The notes beneath the pieces were generated by a model. It saw only the letters and a list, made by a program, of their open reading frames with translations. It was not told the origin of the DNA and did no database searches. Both the position numbers and the translations under genes were made by a program. Below, piece by piece: positions 35,310 to 50,300 of a stretch of DNA of 64,000 nt; the stretch's first letter is position 1, and every line of letters starts with the position of its first letter. The stretch is taken from assembly GCA_021613335.1 (NCBI GenBank), contig JAJTWR010000365.1, positions 275,001-339,000 on the forward strand, given 5' to 3'. Source of the stretch: Whitmania pigra. Its lineage: Eukaryota; Annelida; Clitellata; Hirudinida; Haemopidae.

Positions 35310-38300
35310 AAGAAGTAATAAAGATCACATGCAAACTATTCTTACCAGTTGTTCTTAACCATTCTTAATTAGTAGAGTTCACAAGGAAAGTACATCATAA
35401 ACTTACCATGACTGACATGCAGAAATGTGAACTTCGACATTTTCATCAACCTCATCAAACAAGTAGACATATTCCTCCTCTGAAGTAGGGAACCAGGTAA
35501 CATTGTTGTCCTTTTCAATCCAACCAATCGGACCATCGTCATAATCTGGAGTGGATAGTTGGTGCATAGTCAGAACGTTTCGGTCAACCGAACAAGTCGG
35601 ACCGTAGAAATGTGTAGTGGTCGTGGAAACCGTAATACTTGGAGAAGCACTCGTTTTCTCCCCAAAAGGACAAGGAGTGGTTGAAGGGGTCGATTTCACC
35701 TCAAAGCTTGGTAATGGAGGTGTGTATTCCTCTTCAGGTATATCAGGGGAAATAACCTTAGGTTTTAGTGGACCATGAGCCGTTGTGCTTTCCTCTCCTG
35801 TTAATACATGATAGGAAGTTGATTCTGGGACTTCAAAAGGGTAAGATGGAGTTGTGGTCCTTCTTTTCTTTGTCGTTTTCTTGGCCATTGGTGGGCCAGA
35901 TTGACCAAAAGTTGAGGTGAAAGGATAAGTGGTAGTCACCTGAGCTGACGATGTTGAAGATATCTTTCCCCTTCTCGTTTCATCAGTATGGTCAAAGGTG
36001 AAGTCGAACTCATCTGGAGTAGTTGTGGTTTTCCTTTTTCGTTCTTTGGTGGTAAGATATGGTTCTTCTGTTGTTTCTGGAACTTCCAATGGATAGCCTG
36101 GAGTAGACTCTGGTGGATAGACGCCTGAAGGAGTGGCTGTAGTCTTTCTTTTCCGTTCCTTGGTGGTAGGATATGGTTCCTCTGTTGTTTCTGGAACTTC
36201 CAATGGATAGCCTGGAGTGGACTCTGGTGGATAGACGTCTGAAGGAGTGGTTGTAGTCTTTCTTTTCCGTTCCTTGGTGGTAGGATATGGTTCCTCTGTT
36301 GTTTCTGGAACTTCCAATGGATAGCCTGGAGTAGACTCTGGTGGATAGACGCCTGAAGGAGTGGTTGTAGTCTTTCTTTTCCGTTCCTTGGTGGTAGGAT
36401 ATGGTTCCTCTGTTGTTTCTGGAACTTCCAATGGATAGCCTGGAGTAGACTCTGGTGGATAGGCGTCTGAAGGAGTGGTTGTAGTCTTTATTTTCCGTTC
36501 CTTGGTTGTAGGATATGGTTCCTCTGTTGTTTCTGGAACTTCCAATGGATAGCCTGGAGTAGACTCTGGTGGATAGACGCCTGAAGGAGTGGTTGTAGTC
36601 TTTCTTTTCCGTTCCTTGGTGGTAGGATATGGTTCCTCTGTTGTTTCTGGAACTTCCAATGGATAGCCTGGAGTAGACTCTGGTGGATAGACGTCTGAAG
36701 GAGTGGTTGTAGTCTTTCTTTTCCTTTCCTTGGTTGTAGGATATGGTTCCTCTGTTGTTTCTGGAACTTCCAATGGATAGCCTGGAGTAGACTCTAGTGG
36801 ATAGACGTCTGAAGGAGTGGTTGTAGTCTTTCTTTTCCGTTCCTTGGTGGTAGGATATGGTTCCTCTGTTGTTTCTGGAACTTCCAATGGATAGCCTGGA
36901 GTAGACTCTGGTGGATAGGCGTCTGAAGGAGTGGTTGTAGTCTTTCTTTTCCGTTCCTTGGTGGTAGGATATGGTTCCTCTGTTGTTTCTGGAACTTCCA
37001 ATGGATAGCCTGGAGTAGACTCTGGTGGATAGACGTCTGAAGGAGTGGTTGTAGTCTTTCTTTTCCGTTCCTTGGTGGTAGGATATGGTTCTTCTGTTGT
37101 TTCTGGAACTTCCAATGGATAGCCTGGAGTAGACTCTGGTGGATAGACGTCTGAAGGAGTGGTTGTAGTCTTTCTTTTCCTTTCCTTGGTTGTAGGATAT
37201 GGTTCCTCTGTTGTTTCTGGAACTTCCAATGGATAGCCTGGAGTAGACTCTAGTGGATAGACGTCTGAAGGAGTGGTTGTAGTCTTTCTTTTCCGTTCCT
37301 TGGTGGTAGGATATGGTTCCTCTGTTGTTTCTGGAACTTCCAATGGATAGCCTGGAGTAGACTCTGGTGGATAGACGTCTGAAGGAGTGGTTGTTGTAGT
37401 CTTTCTTTTCCGTTCCTTGGTGGTAGGATATGGTTCCTCTGTTGTTTCTGGAACTTCCAATGGATAGCCTGGAATAGACTCTGGTGGATAGACGCCTGAA
37501 GGAGTGGTTGTAGTCTTTCTTTTCCGTTCCTTGGTGGTAGGATATGGTTCTTCTGTTGTTTCTGGAACTTCCAATGGATAGCCTGGAGTGGACTCTGGTG
37601 GATAGACGTCTGAAGGAGTGGTTGTAGTCTTTCTTTTCCGTTCCTTGGTTGTAGGATATGGTTCCTCTGTTGTTTCTGGAAATTCCAATGGATAGCCTGG
37701 AGTAGACTCTGGTGGATAGACGTCTGAAGGAGTGGTTGTAGTCTTTCTTTTCCGTTCCTTGGTGGTAGGATATGGTTCCTCTGTTGTTTCTGGAACTTCC
37801 AATGGATAGCCTGGAGTAGACTGGTGGATAGACGCCTGAAGGAGTGGTTGTAGTCTTTCTTTTCCGTTCCTTGGTGGTAGGATATGGTTCCTCTGTTGTT
37901 TCTGGAACTTCCAATGGATAGCCTGGAGTAGACTCTGGTGGATAGACGCCTGAAGGAGTGGTTGTAGTCTTTCTTTTCCGTTCCTTGGTGGTAGGATATG
38001 GTTCCTCTGTTGTTTCTGGAACTTCCAATGGATAGCCTGGAGTAGACTCTGGTGGATAGACGCCTGAAGGAGTGGTTGTAGTCTTTCTTTTCCGTTTCTT
38101 GGTGGTAGGATATGGTTCCTCTGTTGTTTCTGGAACTTCCAATGGATAGCCTGGAATAGACTCTGGTGGATAGACGCCTGAAGGAGTGGTTGTAGTCTTT
38201 CTTTTCCGTTCCTTGGTGGTAGGATATGGTTCTTCTGTTGTTTCTGGAACTTCCAATGGATAGCCTGGAGTGGACTCTGGTGGATAGACGTCTGAAGGAG

Positions 38301-41300
38301 TGGTTGTAGTCTTTCTTTTCCGTTCCTTGGTTGTAGGATATGGTTCCTCTGTTGTTTCTGGAACTTCCAATGGATAGCCTGGAGTAGACTCTGGTGGATA
38401 GACGTCTGAAGGAGTGGTTGTAGTCTTTATTTTCCGTTCCTTGGTTGTAGGATATGGTTCCTCTGTTGTTTCTGGAACTTCCAATGGATAGCCTGGAGTA
38501 GACTCTGGTGGATAGACGCCTGAAGGAGTGGTTGTAGTCTTTCTTTTCCGTTCCTTGGTGGTAGGATATGGTTCTTCTGTTGTTTCTGGAACTTCCAATG
38601 GATAGCCTGGAGTAGACTCTGGTGGATAGACGCCTGAAGGAGTGGTTGTAGTCTTTCTTTTTCGTTCTTTGGTGGTAGGATATGGTTCTTCTGTTGTTTC
38701 TGGAACTTCCAATGGATAGCCTGGAGTAGACTCTGGTGGATAGACGTCTGAAGGAGTGGTTGTAGTCTTTCTTTTCCGTTCCTTGGTGGTAGGATATAGT
38801 TCTTCTGTTGTTTCTGGAACTTCCAATGGATAGCCTGGAGTAGACTCTGGTGGATAGACGTCTGAAGGAGTGGTTGTAGTCTTCCTTTTCCGTTCCTTGG
38901 TAGTACTTTTGGTTTTATGTTCACTTGGCAGATAAGTGGTCACTGTCTCATATTCTTCAACTGGATACTCTTCTGTTGATTCTTGCATCTCAAGTGGATA
39001 GAAAGGTGTTGTATCATACTCCTCATCTTCAGGGTATTCTGTCATCCCTTCATATTCCTCCGACAATGTTGTCTCTTTACGTGGGTAGATCAAGGGAGTG
39101 GTTTTTCTTGTTTTTTTAGGCTTGGTGGTGGTAGGATATTGTTCCACAGTTTTTGTTTCCAATCCTTCTTGTGGATAAATCGGGTAAGTTGAAGTTTCTT
39201 CAGGTGAATATACAGAGGTGGATTCAAGTGGATAAACAGCTGGATACTTGCTTGTGGTCTTTCTTTTTTTTGTTCCTTTGGTTGTAGAATATCCTTCTGT
39301 AGCCAGATAACCTGGCGTTGTTTCCAGCACACCGGGTGGAAAATATTCAACTGTTGTATCAAGTTCCTCTCCGGGATATACAATCAAAGGGGTGGTTGTT
39401 CTCTTCTTTTTCTTTTTGGTACTTGGGAAGGTCTGAACAGTTGGATACTCAGTAGATCTGGGTGTTGTCACCGCCGTTGTACTCTTTTCGTAACCAGGTA
39501 ACAAAGGAATTGTTTTGGGTTCAATCTCTGTCATGAAAGTTGATTCTTGTTCTTCTCCCCATTCAATAGTAGGTGTTCCTGAGATAGGCTTTTTTGTTGG
39601 TTTGTATGTGACAGACTTTTCTGCATAAATCATCATCGCTGGTATTATAGTTTTGGTCAAAACTAACCGATACTATTTTTATTATTTACCATTAGCATAA
39701 GTATATTTAACATTATTTTGTACTAATATAAAAAATGAATTAATTTGCATAAAGGTGATTTGATTCATTAATAGATTTTTAAAGAAAATTCACAAAGAAC
39801 ATATTACATCAATGACAGCCATAAGTTTAAAAATCACTAAAAATACAATATTTGAAAGTAAAAAATTTGTCATACATTCAAAATGTAATGATGATTCCGA
39901 TTCTAGAATATAATATTCTCGACCAGCAATTACTAAACTTGCTTACTTAACCAAAGGCAGGCTTTCATGGAGAAATCCTTGATCTCAATGTCCCTTGAAG
40001 GTCGGTGTTTAAAGAAGTCAATCTCCAGCATGTACACTCTTGAGTGATCACCTGAATTTGTATACACCACTTCAAACCATGTGGAGTCTGAAACTGGGAC
40101 TTGTTTCTGGAGTTAATTTACAACCAATCAATAATGTCTTCATTAAAGATAAGTCATTTACCTTTATCATACAAGAGAAGTTTTAATATGCTATATGGGA
40201 CATAATTGCTATCTTATCTCTTATTATTAACCATAAAAGCAAAATTGAATGAAAGACCCACCTTCTGCGATGAGATCTTGTTTTTATTGTAGTCATAGAA
40301 AGTAAATTTTACTGCGTTGGCATTTCTGATTTTAAAACGGATGACAACTGGAATGAACCAATCGGATCCCTTCTTTCTGAAAAGGAGAAGATTGGAATCT
40401 TTGGTGCTGAATGTCCAATGAGATCCAAGGAGGCTCTTCTTGGCATCATTATAGGTATCCGAAGTTATCCTGAATTCCTGGGAATTCATGTAGTTATAGA
40501 AGTAGAGATTCTCATCTGAACTGCAGTTCTGAGGGGACTCTGATGATGGAGTGGTGGAAGTCATACCTGGGTATGGTTCTGTAAATAAATACGTCATAAA
40601 TATATATGTAAAAATTTCATTGGAGCATTTATTTCTGTGAAATGCAGCAATAAAATTGGACTCCTAATTACAGAATACTCATAGTAACATTGTAAAAGCA
40701 AATTACAAGACTAAAAATGTAATGTCAGTTACAAAAATCAAGTAGCAGAAATTCAGTAGCAACACTGGATATAATGTATAGTAGATATAGTGGAGTTATC
40801 TACGTGAAATCAATTATAATTAATCACTAATTGTAATTAATCTCATGATAAGTTAGAAGTCATTTACCAAACTCAGGAGTTACATTCTCTGTCAATTTTC
40901 CTGAAGAAAAGCAGAGATATTTTATTAGCAAATAATGCATCAATAAATAAGATATCTAAATAAATAAAAAACATCGCCTAAGTCATAATTTTGAAATCAT
41001 CTTTTAAGTAAATGTAAAATAACTATGTTTAAGTTTATAAAAATAATTACAGCCAAATTTTAATCAGTAATCAGTATTTTAATTCAGGGTTTATATTTCT
41101 TATGTAATGTCTTTTTTTTTTACTTAGAATTACATTTTTATGAACATTAACTTGCTAAAGGAAAAAATTAGTTCCCACTAGGGGTCTACAAAGGTACGTT
41201 TACCATCGTAGCAGACTCTGACAGAAAGACCCTTGACAGAGATGTCGGTGTCAGAGTCAAACACCTTGAAAGCCAGCTTAGCCACATCTGACCAGATCAC

Positions 41301-44300
41301 CTCATTCATTATGAAAACTATCTGCTGCATAGGTTCAGTGCTAGTTTTTGAAATCCATTTGTACTCCTAAGAGGATGTGGATGAACGATAGTGATGGTAT
41401 ACACAATAATTTGTATGATGATGTATGATCATCGGTTTTTTTTAATCTATTGCAGTTGGCCCGTCATAATAGCCCGGCGACAAAATATCCCCGTCAAAAC
41501 AGTACCATCAAAACATAAAACTCATTTCATTTAATCAAATTTGAAATAAGTTATCGGTTAATGTCTTCAACTCATATAAATATTTTTTTTGTAAAGATAC
41601 ATTGACGGGGATGTTTTGACAGGGCTATTTTGACGGGTCACCATTGCAGGTAATAATAGTATTAACAAAATAATAAAGTGTAATGGTAAGAGCCATCCAA
41701 AACTAAAAACCTACAGCCGCTGCCTCTTTGGATTGGAAATAACTTTCAAGATCCTTTGGATAATTGGATGAGGGAATCTTCCTGCTATCGAATAGTAGCA
41801 GCGTTGCCTGCCCAACATTGCTGGCCCATAGGCTCACTTCGATGAATCTTGATTTGCCTTCACTCTTTTAAAGCAGTTTAAAACAAAATTATGCAAATTA
41901 ATCTAGTGTTATATTTTACTTTATTAGAGTTATTTTTATAAGGCCGGTTGCTGACCTTAAAGCGGATGATAATTGGTTGACCTTCCACCAGCTGCACCCG
42001 ACTGGTTGGCTCAAGCAATACAGCTTTCATGACATCAGGGGGTGAAATCTCGAAATCATGAATCCTCTTCTCAATAGAAACCACTTCATCCTTGCAAACT
42101 GTTTAAGATAATTAAAATATAATTAATAAATAATCAATTGACTAAAAATTCATAATTAAAAAATGTAAGACCCAATCCACTTGCTAATATAATGTTATGA
42201 GAAATAATTAAATTATAAAAGAGGGTACAAATGTGTTACGAAGATGTATGAGGATAAAACCAAACAATAGTAAGTTACAATTGCAAGAACGATAACAACT
42301 GACCGCAGTTCATCTCATCGCTGTTGTCTCCGCAATCGTCATGTCCGTCACATCTCATCCACATCGGGAGGCAGATTCCAGTGAAGCATCTGTATGATCT
42401 CTTGTCACAGTCTTGTCCAGGTTTTTGGAAAGTAAATTAATAAAAATGACTAAAATAATAATAATAGCCATAACCATGGAATCAATATGAATTGTGAAAA
42501 TAAGCATGAAACAATGGCAATAATAGTTCTGAGAGTTTCTACCTAGCAGATATTGAATAAATATCTTTACATTAATCTGCATTAATCACAACTCAATTGA
42601 CCAATGGAAATTGTGCATCAAGTATCACTCACATGTGCAGTTTTTCTCATCTGAATCGTCACCAACACCACAATCGTTTTGATAGTCGCACACAAATTGC
42701 CGCACGATGCACCTCCTACTGTCACATTGGAAGAAGTTTGGCGCCTCACAGAAGGATTCTTAAGTTGATGATGAATAACAAATTAATTTAACAACTGCGC
42801 AACAGCATCAGGTAATGAGCAAAATGTATTCCATATAAATAAACTAATAGAACTACTGAGAAGGTAACAAGAAGTGACTCACGACACTTTTCCGAGGTCT
42901 CGTCACTGCTGTCGGCACAATCTGCAACACCGTCACAGACCTTGTAGAAAGCAATGCATTCTCCGTCCGATGCACACGTGTATTGGTCAGGATTGCATGA
43001 ATACACTGCAGCAATAAAATCAAAAAGAAAATTGTAAAGAATTGTATTTTATTTAATATATACATATTAATGGCAATTATTTCAAGTTAAATGAAGTCTG
43101 CTTTAATGACCATTTGTATATTTATTTATTTATTTTATTTTATTTATTTAACCGGTCGAAGGGCTGAACAGCCACTAATACGACCAGCCTCAGCAAAAAC
43201 AATATAACCAATACAACATCGAGCGAGGAAAAGCAGGTTACAGATTAGTCTGTGATTGTCAAAAATTCCGAAAAATCTATCTCGAGGATTAATGCTCTGA
43301 AACGGGAGAAAGTGCCAGCAGATACCACCTCGTCTGGTAGGGAATTCCAGGCCGCAACAACTCTGTTCAAAAAAAAATTTTTAGCAGCATTTGCTGAGCA
43401 CTTCCTCGTACGTAACTTAAAGCGGTGTCCCCGGGTTCGATTGTACTGTGCGAATTGAACAAAATTTAAAAGATCACTATTCACAAGACCATTCAATAAT
43501 TTAAACAGAAAGCAAAGATCAGTAATTAAACGTCTATGTTCGAGTGTTTTGAGCCCTAGCATCTTAAGTCTGGCTGGATATGGCTTGTGGCGAATGGTTT
43601 GAATTGCCTTAGTGAATCTTCTTTGTACTGACTCAATTCTTTTAACAAGGTATTTCAGGTGGGGATTCCATACAGGGGAGCAGTATTCTAGTATCGGCCT
43701 AACATATGTACAAAAGGCTTTTATTAGAGTGGTTGGGTCTCTAGTAGAAAAAGACAATAAGATCAGTTTGGATATGGTTGATGCTTGTTTCACGATATTA
43801 TCAATGTGTTACATGTTATAAAATCATGAGACTCATTCAAGCAAATCAAGTACAAAATTGCAGGCAGGCAACAGTATGAAGAAAAAATATAAATCACAAC
43901 TTAAACATGTGACTGTGACTATGCATGCATCTTATTAGCTTGGACAATATTATTGCCAATAAATAGATTAACAAAAGTTTCAGGATTGCATAAATAATCT
44001 CATGTTAATACCTACCGCAATTCCGCTCATCTGACTTATCTTCGCAGTCGAAATGGTGATCGCAGACATATTTCATGGAGATGCATCTGCTCTTGTCCGT
44101 GCATAAAAATTCATCAGGAAGGCAAACTGGCTCCAAGTTGCAGGGAGTGCCGACACACTTCAACGATCCATCTGTGCAGGTGCTTTAAAACAAAATGTTA
44201 ATAAGTTAATATTTGATTGGTATTTAACTAATTTTAATATGTCAAGATTGAGATTCACCTTAACCTTAAGCAGGTACAAATTTAATTGGTAAATGAAAAT

Positions 44301-47300
44301 ATAATTCTGAATATTATGTCATGCTAATAGGAGTAATTGTCAATATGAATGCAAAGATAAAAAGAAGGCAAATTATTTTTATGTCATCCCAATGTAAAAT
44401 CTCCAAGCCAGAATTCTGAAGTCTATCTAATAAGTTATTATATAATGAAATATTGAATATTCATTCCAGTATCACAGACACATTTAGCCAAACAGTCTCA
44501 CCAGTTTTGGCAATTCAGTTGAAGGTACGATCCAGCAGCAACTGTTTTGTTTCCGTCATAGGTACACGGGCATTCCGATATGTTGACACAGCTACCATCA
44601 TCTAATGGTTGGTAAAATCCAGGATACAATAATGCATTGTTCTCAGTTAATCAATTATTGATATTATTGACGTAATTAAATTCAAGATTTTGTTGGTTAT
44701 CATTGCAATAACAGCATGCTGTTTGAATTATTTGTAATATTTATTATTACTTCAAGAAATATTACTATTCACCTGATTCCACCCGTCCATCCGGGCAAAC
44801 ACATCCCTCAACACACGAAGCATCCTTGCAGACGACAGTGGAATGTTGTCTGCTGGACTCTGAACATGTCTGCTTGCACGGAGAGGCACATTCATTGTAT
44901 ACCTTATCTCCATCGCACATGATGGCTGTTTGTATGAATTGTTTTAAGACGTGAAATAAATGATCTTGTAAGATTTAGGTTTGATTTGGTATTGATTTTG
45001 GAAACAGGATGACAATAGTTTGAATAAACTTTGAATATTCACATGAAAATTATGATAATCCATAATCGAATAGCAGAGATTGGAATTTCTTGCATTGAAA
45101 TAATTTATAATAGAAGGAAAGATGCTCAATAGGTTAATCAACTAACGACAGAAGTGCTGGCGCCTCCATGACACATATATTCCTTGATCATTGCACTCCT
45201 TGGCAAAAGCTGCTACTGCTGTGCATAGACATTCACAGTCGCCACCACTGTCGCATCTGGAAATTATTTCTCAAAATATTTACATTTCAAGCTAGCCTAA
45301 ACATAAAATATTATAACAGAATAAAAGTAAATCAATGTAAGCATAGCTTAAATGAAACATGAAAGTCACTTACCCACAAGCATCGTAAAGACAGTCTTTG
45401 TAAAAGTCCTTGAAATTGGTTACTTTGAGTCTACACTGCCTGAAGATGTGGCCATCAATGATGATGCTGCACATCTGTTTAGCCCAGTCAGCTCTGTGTG
45501 GGTGAACCTGTGGTAGTGTAGAAATTGGAGAGAAAATTTATTACCCACAACATCTTGAGTTTTACCAGGGTCTTTATAATTAACTAGATTCTACTGTTTA
45601 TCAACAAACTAATATTTCAATACCTTTTTCTAAATACTGCTAAATTATTTCCTGTTATAACTTTCAAACTAAACACCCAAGAAACAAATTCCTCACCAAG
45701 CACGGATCAAAATCCTGTGGGAGATCAGGGTCAGGGCAGAGAGGGGAAGTTTTCCAGAGTTTGGCAAATTCGTTCGGTGTTTTTGCCAGGTTGCCTTCCG
45801 ACAGTTCCGAGAAATCATTGAGGTAATTTCCGTCATAGTCCCCACACAGGCCCTCGATCTTGCCAGAGTACTTGGAGGGCAGCATGATATAAATTCGAGT
45901 GGCTGAGCAGAGTATTTACGTTCATAATCAAAAATTTTTAAATTTTAAAAGTTTATTATTATGTAATTTAGAAGATTAAAAGTGAACTTTATGCTTACCT
46001 TGATCCCATAGAATTTCAAGACCAATGTCAAATGAGGCAAAGACAAACATCCCATTGTTGGTGACGAATCCACCATTGAACTTGAATTCACCTCCCTTCT
46101 CTCCAAGTTGTGAACCCAGGGACCTAAAAAAAACATTTACTTATTATCAAACTACATGTGATTAAGTTGAATGATAATCATTTAGTGACACTTCATAGCA
46201 TTTGCTATTCATTAATTGTCTTATAAACATATAATTTGCTTGATTTAAAGTCTAGATAAAAAGATGTTTTACAGTCTTTAAAGAACATTTGAAATACAAA
46301 GGCATAACAGCCAATAGTACTCTTAAACATATAATCAACTGACTGGTTATTGACCATGGGAGCTCTCCCCTGAATGAGTTGCAGGTGCAAAGATCCACCA
46401 ACCCTGACATCAATGAGCTTTGTGCAAGTCACACCTGATGTTCCACAAGGTACATTATGAGCCATCACCACAAATTCCTCCACCACTTTCTTTCCAAAAT
46501 AATCTTTCGACTCATCCACTCCTTCGTACGTTGACAGCTTTGACGAGCTGCCATGAGTATTCTTGGTCCTTGACAGGATGTACTGGCAGCCACCCTGATA
46601 GGTGTAGTGATACCCATCGAAAGTCTGATAGTGTGGGTCACCAGAAGCAAAGCAGCTGGCCTTGCAGTCCTTTTCTTCCAGCAGTTCCCACTTTTGCTTT
46701 CTGCACTTGCTGGTAAACGGATCATTGTGATATGTTACTTCTAGTCGAATAAGAATGGCAACTTTGAAGAGGTAAAATAAGTATTGATACTAATTGAAAT
46801 GCATGATTCAAGTATGAAATGCAAATGTTCTAAATAAGAAAGAGTGACAAACCATGGACAAAATGTAAATGCCTGTGTAACATTCATTGCTCACTAATGA
46901 CAAAAATATATTGTTGAATGAAATGGATGACATTTTAAGGATGCATTTAAACTTTTGAAAGCTAGGAAGATTGTCTCACCCACAAAAATATTTGGTATAT
47001 TAATATTTTTAAAATACTTACTAAACCTTACAGCCCACAGTGACCACATCATTTGGCTTGTAATAGACAGAGTTGTATTTACAAGGACATTTACTTGGTG
47101 ATATGCACTGGCCCTGAACAAAGCAAGTAAAATAATTTACAATAATTTAAAAGTTTTGCAAAAATACAAATGTATCTGTGAAGATAAATTTTCTATTTTG
47201 CAAACAAACCAACCTCATCGGAGAGCACCTGACCGTCAGGGCAACCGCAGCCCTCTACCAGTGGTTCGTGACCCAGGCATTGACCAATTGTGGAGCAGGT

Positions 47301-50300
47301 TCTTCCGCAGGATTTCAAATCCTTCCTATGAATTTGATTACCAGGGCATTCCACTTTATTGGCACACATCTCGTTCGAGCAGTTCCATGCTGCATCTTGG
47401 CAGGTGCTTTTGTGAAATAAATTAGATTGATTAATTCATAACAGTCTGGTTAGGTTGACTAGAGATGAGTTGTGTAATGAACCATCTTCTAGACAGCATA
47501 TGATCAATTGCTGTAAATACTAATACATAATTTGTCTAACTAAAAGATGAAAATACATTCAAATTTTGATGTATCAGTATTTCATGTAAATTTGTCATTA
47601 CATTATTAGCACTATCATTGTCATTATTAATAACTGTATTATTCATTAATCACTTTGACTACTGATATCACCAATGTCATAGCATTTACAAGCATGCACC
47701 GTAAAGTAACAACATTACAAAAAACCAACCATGTTGCACAGCTTTTGGTGATGACAGCTCCAGGATCATGTACAGTTTCAGTGGAAGCATCATAACAAGT
47801 ACATTCCCTCAAGGACTTACACTTCCCATAATCATCGAGTAGTTTATTGCCCTTGCAGTGGACTCCAGCCATGCACTCATCTGACCTCAGGGAATCCCTG
47901 GCCTGAACTTCTCGACAGCTTTGGTACTTTGGCAGGTTCTCTGTATATCCCATCTTTGGCCCAGATGCATAGTCCTCTAGTGAAATAAATTAAGTGGATG
48001 GTAAAATATTCTGAATATATATCATTGAGGCTCTTTGGTGCAAGTTATGTCAATTTCAGTTTTCCTTTTTAAACAACATTAAAAGTCCAATATCAAATGA
48101 TTTGGAATTGTAGATTGAATAAGTCCATGACACTCAATGATCAATATAACGCACCTCTGCAATATCCCTTCAAAGTGGGATCAGCTGCAATCCAATCCAA
48201 TTGCTCGCCATTTAAGCAACACACGTGGGCCAATGCTGCCATAGTGGAACATAAGGGCTCATAGCTGCTGCTATTAGCACAGGTGTCATGAATGCAGATT
48301 TCCCTGAAGTGGGACCAGGAAATCTTCTTGAGGCAACTCTTGAAAATGTGGGAGGAGCCAACTTTAGAACAGATCTTGTGGGCATGCTCGCTGGCCTTTG
48401 AGTGGTATGATTGGTAAGCACGTTAAATAATTACCACTAATGGTGATCAAATAATTAACTAACAGTGTTAAAAATTAAATAAATTACTAATGGCTGGTAA
48501 TTGTAACAAAAACATTCACAAAAACCATAACTTAATAAAATGAATTAACATTAAGATAGAATTTTCCGAAAACAACACACAGAAACATCCATAGAGCAAG
48601 GATCCCTTCCAACAATTGCTTCACCATGCTTGTCAGGACAGTTGCTGTAGGACATGGCAAAAGGTATCAGTGGTTCTTCTAGGTTGTTCTTGGAGGTCAT
48701 ATCATCGATTACAGAACCGTCCATGTTGCCACAAAGGCCAGCTATCTGTAAAATCGGAAAAAGACGGATTTTAATTTTCATTTACCATATCATTGTTTAT
48801 AGAGTGCCAACATTGTAAAAGTTGTTTAGGAATGTAATTACTTACTAAGTACCAACATTACCTAAAGTTATCTGGTAATATTATTGAGACTATGGCAATA
48901 GTTTGTGCAGGTACTAACCATGCCAGAATAAAACGGTTCCAACTTGATCTCGATAGACCCGTGCAGCCCAAAGAGCACTCTGAATCCAAAGCCGCTGATG
49001 AGGACAAAGTGTGACGAGATCTTCTTCACCAACAAGAGTGGACTCCTGAATGGTTTCAACTGAGGATTCGGCAGCTTTGCACCATTGACTTTCACAGACA
49101 GTCTCTTGCACACTTCCACGTCGAACGTCTTATGCAGCAATTGCAATGCAACATTCATCGTGATTATTTATTATTACAATTTGTGGTTAATCTGTAATAT
49201 TTTTAACTCAATTAACACATGTATTACAATAAAAATAACTTGCAAAAATGTTGTGGCAAAAACATCAACAACAAATGCACATGAGAAATGGTGATGATGT
49301 GGACAAATGACAACAAAGACAAGCCTACCTGGTTATCTCTTGAATAGAGGACAGACACCGAATCAGTGCAACTGAGGTCAGATTTAGGTAGACATTTGGA
49401 CACTGTATAGGATATTTTAAGATCCCCTTTTGATAGGAAAGCTTCATTTTTTCGAGCATTCACTCCTGTCTGAATTCAAAACTAACATTGAAAATATTAA
49501 TTATTACTTAATTACTGCTAAACTATCCTTATAATCATAAGCAAAATTATCATTAGCATTATCATCAACATCAAAACTGAAGTTTACTTACAATTTTCAT
49601 ATGTAAAACCAGTAAGGCTCCCAAAATCACAATTACCTCAACAAGGACGTAGGTACAAGGAGGACCATGGAAGTCATACTTTTTTCCGTCGAAAGTCTCA
49701 AAGTGCTGCAAACCAAACACCTTGCAAGTTTGAGAGCAGACATCTTCCGTACAGCGCCACCGACCGGAGCTACACTTGCTGTTTGAGGTGAGAAATATTA
49801 ACAATTAATTCTTATAACGTCGATAATGATGATGATAACAATAATGTTAATAATAATAATAACAATAATAACAATAATAATAATAACAATAGTAACAATA
49901 GCAATATAGAAAATAATTGTTGTTAAATAAACATCAACGATAAACATACTAACACCGATAACAATAATTTCAGCAACAACAACTTTAAGAATAGCAACAA
50001 CATTGATAATAGTACTTTGTAGTATAATTAGGTTTGTAACCAATATTATCCAATTATAAAATGAATAGCCATGTAGGAGCAGCCATAGCAGAAAAAAATA
50101 ACTGCAACATCAACAGAGTGAAATAATTTTTAGAATGAAATCTTCTCAGCAAGCTGTTGCTGAGATGTCATTAACCTTAGCTGGCAAGATAAAGTCATTA
50201 GGGATCAATCATAGAATAATGACAGTAAAGTGTTGTTCTGAATGTTTCAATGCATTTTTATATATTTCTTTTTTTAAATGCCTTTTTTGCCATAACAGAA

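Noticed and set aside
38427..38924. A third frame of the mucin array ([15 protein letters not shown])
   Set aside because: Open only because the 114-bp unit has no stops in that frame; nothing joins it to flanking exons.
36010..39660. A 1216-aa minus-strand frame as a single protein
   Set aside because: Its second half is the mucin repeat read in the wrong frame after a 2-bp deletion; only the part before about 37821 continues the gene's frame.
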